Assembly: GCA_016935435.1 (NCBI GenBank)
Contig: JAFGQZ010000073.1
Location: forward strand, 1 to 64,000
Reading direction: 5' to 3'
Origin: Bacteroidales bacterium
GTDB taxonomy: Bacteria > Bacteroidota > Bacteroidia > Bacteroidales > UBA10428
Length of the DNA stretch: 64,000 nucleotides
This document shows, piece after piece, positions 60,762-64,000 of this stretch (position 1 is the first letter of the stretch; each line of letters begins with the position of its first letter). Position numbers and translations under genes: made by a program. The notes below the pieces were generated by a model, which made no database searches, was not told the DNA's origin, and saw nothing but the letters and a program-made list of their open reading frames with translations.

Positions 60762-60769
60762 CAAAGATA
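60762..60769 (-). promoter_or_regulatory. candidate -7 element for gltX
   Basis: Minus-strand TATCTTTG, a full match, about 25 bp before the gltX ATG, implying a leader of about 20 nt. Confidence 0.45.
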
Positions 60770-60930
60770 CAATAACTTGTACATAAAATATACCATAGGA
60801 GGCAATTCCAACATACACATTAAATACCCGGGTTGAACCAAAAATGAAATGCCGGTCAAATTGGCTTATGCAATTTGTCATACTTCGGCAGGAAGGTTTT
60901 TTATAATTTCAGGCAGATTAATCCAATATT

Positions 60931-61884
60931 ATGGAAAATATATTGATTATTGGCGCTGCCGGGCAGATAGGTTCGGAGCTTACCATGGAGCTTAGAAAAC
61001 AATATGGCGACGGGCATGTTTTTGCTACCGACATAAAAGAAGCCCCGGCTTATATAAAAGACAGCGGCCCTTTTCAATTGCTCGATGTAATGGACGACCG
61101 CCACCTGATACATTTTGTTATACGGCATAAAATTACCCAAATATACCACCTGGCCGCTGTATTGTCGGGCAATGCAGAAAAATTGCCCCTTCAGGCCTGG
61201 TCGATAAACATGAACAGCTTGATGAACGTTTTGGAAACGGCACGTATGGTAGAAGAAGTAAAAAGGGTTTTCTGGCCCAGTTCAATTGCTGTTTTTGGCC
61301 CTGGCACCCCTAAAGAAAATACCCCGCAGGTAACTATTATGGAGCCCAATACCGTTTATGGCATTAGCAAACTTGCCGGCGAACGTTGGTGCGAGTATTA
61401 TTTTAACCGCTATGGGGTAGATGTGCGGAGTATAAGGTACCCGGGGTTAATTAGCTATAAAACCGAGCCGGGCGGGGGCACTACCGATTATGCCGTGGAA
61501 ATTTATTTTGAAGCTGTGCGCAAACAGGCCTACGAATGTTTTTTGGGGGAAAATACCCGTTTGCCCATGATGTTTATGCCCGATGCCGTTTCGGCAACTA
61601 TTGCCCTTATGGGTGCCCTGCAGGATGAAATATATTTCCATAATGGTTATAACATTGCCGGTTTTAGCGTTACCCCGGCAGAAATCGAAGCCGAAATCAA
61701 AAAATATATCCCAGGGTTCAGGGTTACTTATAAGCCCGATTTCAGGCAGGAAATAGCCGATTCGTGGCCCGACAGCATCGACGACCACTATGCACGAAGC
61801 CACAACCACTGGCAAAACCGTTATGGATTGGCTGAAACAACCCGGATAATGATAAAGGAGATTTCAAAACTTGCAATAGGGTAG
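60931..61884 (+). CDS. NAD-dependent SDR, threonine 3-dehydrogenase-like
   Basis: 317 residues. The Rossmann start is NILIIGAAGQIGSELTMEL, with the acidic ATDIKEA favouring NAD. The extended-SDR catalytic YxxxK is in NTVYGISKLAGERWCEYY, preceded by FWPSSIAVFGP. The C-terminal substrate-binding region, YKPDFRQEIADSWPDSIDDHYARSHNHWQNRYGLAETTRIMI, matches the SDR-type L-threonine dehydrogenases of Bacteroidota (D-D-x-x-A-R...W...Y.L). It likely oxidises threonine to 2-amino-3-oxobutyrate, which is cleaved to glycine and acetyl-CoA by a ligase not seen nearby. Confidence 0.87.
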   Translation: MENILIIGAAGQIGSELTMELRKQYGDGHVFATDIKEAPAYIKDSGPFQLLDVMDDRHLIHFVIRHKITQIYHLAAVLSGNAEKLPLQAWSINMNSLMNVLETARMVEEVKRVFWPSSIAVFGPGTPKENTPQVTIMEPNTVYGISKLAGERWCEYYFNRYGVDVRSIRYPGLISYKTEPGGGTTDYAVEIYFEAVRKQAYECFLGENTRLPMMFMPDAVSATIALMGALQDEIYFHNGYNIAGFSVTPAEIEAEIKKYIPGFRVTYKPDFRQEIADSWPDSIDDHYARSHNHWQNRYGLAETTRIMIKEISKLAIG

Positions 61885-61977
61885 AGATTTGCCAATGTAA
61901 ACTTAATTGCTATGAAAAAGGAATACTAAAGTATTTTTTTCCTTCAGTTTCTAAGTTGCTGTTTTTAACAGGCACTT

Positions 61978-62325
61978 TTATATACCCGATTTTTGCAGCT
62001 TAATGCTTACCGGTCCTATTGTTACAAGGCATCCCTTTTGCATTTTTTGCAGTTTGTCTTCAATTAATTTATAAAAACCTTCAACTACATCGGTTCTATC
62101 TACAATTTCTATAACCACCGGGAGTTTTTCGGTAAGTTCCCAAAATTTCGAAGTGCTTATGTGCTTGTTGCTTGCCCCATAGCCCATAATACCCCTGTAA
62201 ACAGTTGCCCCACATAGTCCCTTTTCCCTGGCCAGGTAAACTATGTGCTCATATAAGAGTTGGGAGCCAAGCCTGTCGGTTGAGCTGGCATATATTTTCA
62301 AGGCACTGTACGCATTTGTTTCCAT
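61978..62325 (-). CDS. DUF190 protein (CrcB-associated)
   Basis: 115 residues with the DUF190/PII-like fold: LKIYASSTDRLGSQLLYEHIVYLAREKGLCGATVYRGIMGYGASNKHISTSKFWELTEKLPVVIEIVDRTDVVEGFYKLIED. The family is frequently next to crcB, and this copy is one base after the crcB stop on the same strand, so the two are cotranscribed. It may modulate fluoride export or respond to ligand like PII proteins, but no function is proven. Confidence 0.88.
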   Translation of the reverse strand: METNAYSALKIYASSTDRLGSQLLYEHIVYLAREKGLCGATVYRGIMGYGASNKHISTSKFWELTEKLPVVIEIVDRTDVVEGFYKLIEDKLQKMQKGCLVTIGPVSIKLQKSGI

Positions 62326-62326
62326 G

Positions 62327-62710
62327 TTATAAAATGTTTGAGGTTACATAACCCAGGTAAACTGCTAAAAAGCCCAGCATTACACTTAATGCCGTGTAAA
62401 CAAGAATTGAAACCTGCTCGCCTGCATGCAGGAGCATAAGGTTTTCGTTGGCAAAGGTTGAAAAAGTAGTAAACCCGCCGCATACCCCTACCATAAGAAA
62501 AAGCCGCAAGCTGGCAGGCAACAGGGTACTCTTGTCGGCAATTCCGGTAAGAAAGCCAATAAGCAGGCAGCCCGCAACATTAACCAACAAAGTTCCAACC
62601 GGAATAGAAAAGAAATGCCAGTATAAGTTCAGCTTCGACACATAATAGCGGGCAATGCTGCCAATAAAGCCCCCCAGTCCGATTAATAATATGTTTTTCA
62701 ATTGTTCCAT
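62327..62710 (-). CDS. crcB: fluoride exporter CrcB/Fluc
   Basis: 127 residues with four membrane helices. Fluc hallmarks: IGLGGFIGSIARYYVSKL (Gly-rich, conserved Arg/Asn region), FSIPVGTLLVNVAGCLLIGFL (with the Asn of the pore) and VGVCGGFTTFSTFANENLMLL, the GxxGGxTTFSTF motif that lines the fluoride path. As dual-topology dimers these channels expel fluoride. No fluoride riboswitch is visible in the 14 bp before the gene, which follows the regulator gene, so it may share that gene's transcript. Confidence 0.94.
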   Translation of the reverse strand: MEQLKNILLIGLGGFIGSIARYYVSKLNLYWHFFSIPVGTLLVNVAGCLLIGFLTGIADKSTLLPASLRLFLMVGVCGGFTTFSTFANENLMLLHAGEQVSILVYTALSVMLGFLAVYLGYVTSNIL

Positions 62711-62724
62711 GAGGTTTATTTATA

Positions 62725-64000
62725 TCAGAACCTCATGATAAAATCGTTGAGGTTGGTATCTTTCAGAATATCTAAACGTTTGCGCAGCCTGTATCTCCCC
62801 GACTCAACGCTTCTGAGTGTTATATTGAGCAGGCTGGCAATTTCTTTGTTCGACAGGTTCATGCGAATGTAAGCAACAAGTTTTAAGTCTTTGTGGGTAA
62901 TTTTTGGATATTTTTCGGTAAATCGTTGAAGGAAATTGTCGTGTGAAAGGTTTATTCCTGTTTCCAGGGCTTTCCAGTTTTCTTTCTGGTTTATGTCTTC
63001 TTCGAGCGAACGGCGCAATTGTACCAGCTTTTTATAATTTTCGCGCGAGGCATTCGGCAAAATATCTAGAATTTGCTGGTGAACGGCAAAAAGTTTTTCG
63101 TTTTTCTGTGCAATCTGCAAATTTACTTCGGCAAGTTCTTTAGTGCGTTCGTCGAGTTCGGAGCCCAGTTTTTCTCTTTGTTGTTCAAGCTCAATCTGAA
63201 TTCTCTTCCATTTTTCAAGCCGCGCCATATTATCGCTGAAAGTTACACTGCGCCTAAGTTCGTTCATACGTATGCTCACTACCAGGTAAATAACCAAGCC
63301 AATACCTATAATTACAATAAAGCGAAACCACCAGGTTTTATGAAAAGGGGGCGTAACGGTTATTAACAATTCCTGCGGGGTTTCGTCCCAAACGCCATCG
63401 TTGTTTGCCGAGCGCACCCTAAAAACATAGGTGCCGGCTTCGAGGTTAGAGTATGTAGCATTGCGCTGGCTGCCAACATTGTTCCAGTTTGTTTCCAGCC
63501 CTTCGAGAATATATTCGTAGGTATTTTGTTCGGGCCGTGTATAATTTGTCGATGTAAATTCGAGCGTAAAAACATTCATTTTATGCGAAAGTTCAATGGC
63601 GCTTAATTCAGTAATAGATTTTTTTAATACCGATTTTTCACCTATTTCTACCGGCTGGTTGAATATACGCAAGTCGGTAATAATGGTATTTGGAGCTTTT
63701 GGGTTATCTTCGATTCGTTTTGGGTCGAAAATAACTACACCGCCATTGCCGCCGAAAATAAACTTATTGCTGTTTAATTTATAGGCAGAGTTTCCACGGA
63801 ACTCAAGAAAGGGCAACCCGTCGCTTTCGTTATATATCCTGGCTTTTTTTGAGTAAACATTATAGCGTATCAGGCCCCTGTTGGTGCCCAGCCATAAAGT
63901 ATGGTTATTGCTCTCGAGAATTGAACGGATTTCAAAGCTTATACCCGGAAGAAAATTTACAATACGTTCGAACCTGGCATTTTCGGCAGAATACCTGTTC
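62725..64000 (-). CDS. propeller/Y_Y_Y/LuxR transmembrane regulator (5' end outside window)
   Basis: The frame is open to the right edge, so the N-terminal part is missing. The visible C-terminal ~425 residues show the last blades of a regulatory beta-propeller (HTLWLGTNRGLIRYN, FIFGGNGGVVIFDP), the Y_Y_Y domain (FVFTLEFTSTNYT...YEYILEGLETNWNNVG...GTYVFRVRSANNDGVWDETPQELLITVTPPFHKTWWF), a membrane span (about IVIIGIGLVIYLVVSI), a coiled coil and a C-terminal LuxR-type HTH (KDLKLVAYIRMNLSNKEIASLLNITLRSVESGRYRLRKRLDI). No histidine kinase domain intervenes, so signal would reach DNA directly from the membrane. Confidence 0.85.
   Translation of the reverse strand, partial: NRYSAENARFERIVNFLPGISFEIRSILESNNHTLWLGTNRGLIRYNVYSKKARIYNESDGLPFLEFRGNSAYKLNSNKFIFGGNGGVVIFDPKRIEDNPKAPNTIITDLRIFNQPVEIGEKSVLKKSITELSAIELSHKMNVFTLEFTSTNYTRPEQNTYEYILEGLETNWNNVGSQRNATYSNLEAGTYVFRVRSANNDGVWDETPQELLITVTPPFHKTWWFRFIVIIGIGLVIYLVVSIRMNELRRSVTFSDNMARLEKWKRIQIELEQQREKLGSELDERTKELAEVNLQIAQKNEKLFAVHQQILDILPNASRENYKKLVQLRRSLEEDINQKENWKALETGINLSHDNFLQRFTEKYPKITHKDLKLVAYIRMNLSNKEIASLLNITLRSVESGRYRLRKRLDILKDTNLNDFIMRF

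Noticed and set aside
62690-62730. Fluoride riboswitch upstream of crcB
   Set aside because: Only 14 bp lie between crcB and the upstream gene, and none of the conserved crcB-motif sequence was seen.

Overview
This 64 kb window is chromosomal DNA from a member of the Bacteroidota, probably a Bacteroidales/Marinilabiliales-type organism. The evidence is: AT-rich intergenic DNA with TAnnTTTG-type -7 promoter elements, few Shine-Dalgarno sites, a type IX secretion sorting domain, a TonB receptor with an N-terminal carboxypeptidase-like plug extension, a TssD-type (subtype iii) T6SS tube protein, a propeller/Y_Y_Y/LuxR regulator, and both GlnRS and GluRS. No rRNA, CRISPR array or transposase was seen.

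Layout. 1-6954 is the distal part of a surface-polysaccharide cluster: an O-antigen ligase/polymerase-like protein cut by the left edge, glycosyltransferases, an acyltransferase, an FkbM methyltransferase, a WecG/TagA/CpsF transferase and the initiating sugar-phosphate transferase. A DUF2281/PIN toxin-antitoxin pair sits inside it. 7063-20873 is a mixed region: polysaccharide deacetylase-like protein, YhcH protein, GNAT enzyme, a hemerythrin/LuxR pair, a T9SS-exported amidase, an HNH-HTH protein, a Wzi-like porin, cysC, pulA, lgt and thiL. 21036-26793 is a complete sufBCDSE-sufT operon preceded by a perfect 9-1-9 palindrome. 26956-30152 holds a TonB receptor and a DUF2271-like lipoprotein, followed by a second PIN toxin-antitoxin pair.

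31129-36330 holds a TPR/PP2C-phosphatase/receiver protein with its SiaC-type partner, an Ig-repeat surface protein and a superoxide dismutase preceded by a 23-bp near-palindrome. 36472-40149 is a three-gene acyl-CoA carboxylase operon. 40561-53470 is mostly housekeeping: rnr, glnS linked to tRNA-Gln(CUG), folB, tRNA-Cys, ppnP, yraN, LD-carboxypeptidase, metG. 53530-56609 is the most distinctive accessory locus: a TssD carrier with a C-terminal extension, a candidate effector with His...Cys papain-like motifs and a Ca-loop-like insert, a small lipoprotein that is a natural immunity candidate, and then a gene that appears to have lost its 5' end. The AT-rich composition starts inside tssD and ends at the truncated gene, which suggests a swapped-in cassette. 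56619-64000 holds an SUMF1-type lipoprotein, tcdA, a TatD hydrolase, gltX, an SDR threonine dehydrogenase-like gene, a DUF190/crcB fluoride-export pair and a regulator cut by the right edge.

No searches were run. All family calls come from reading motifs and architecture, and all promoters and operators are predictions.
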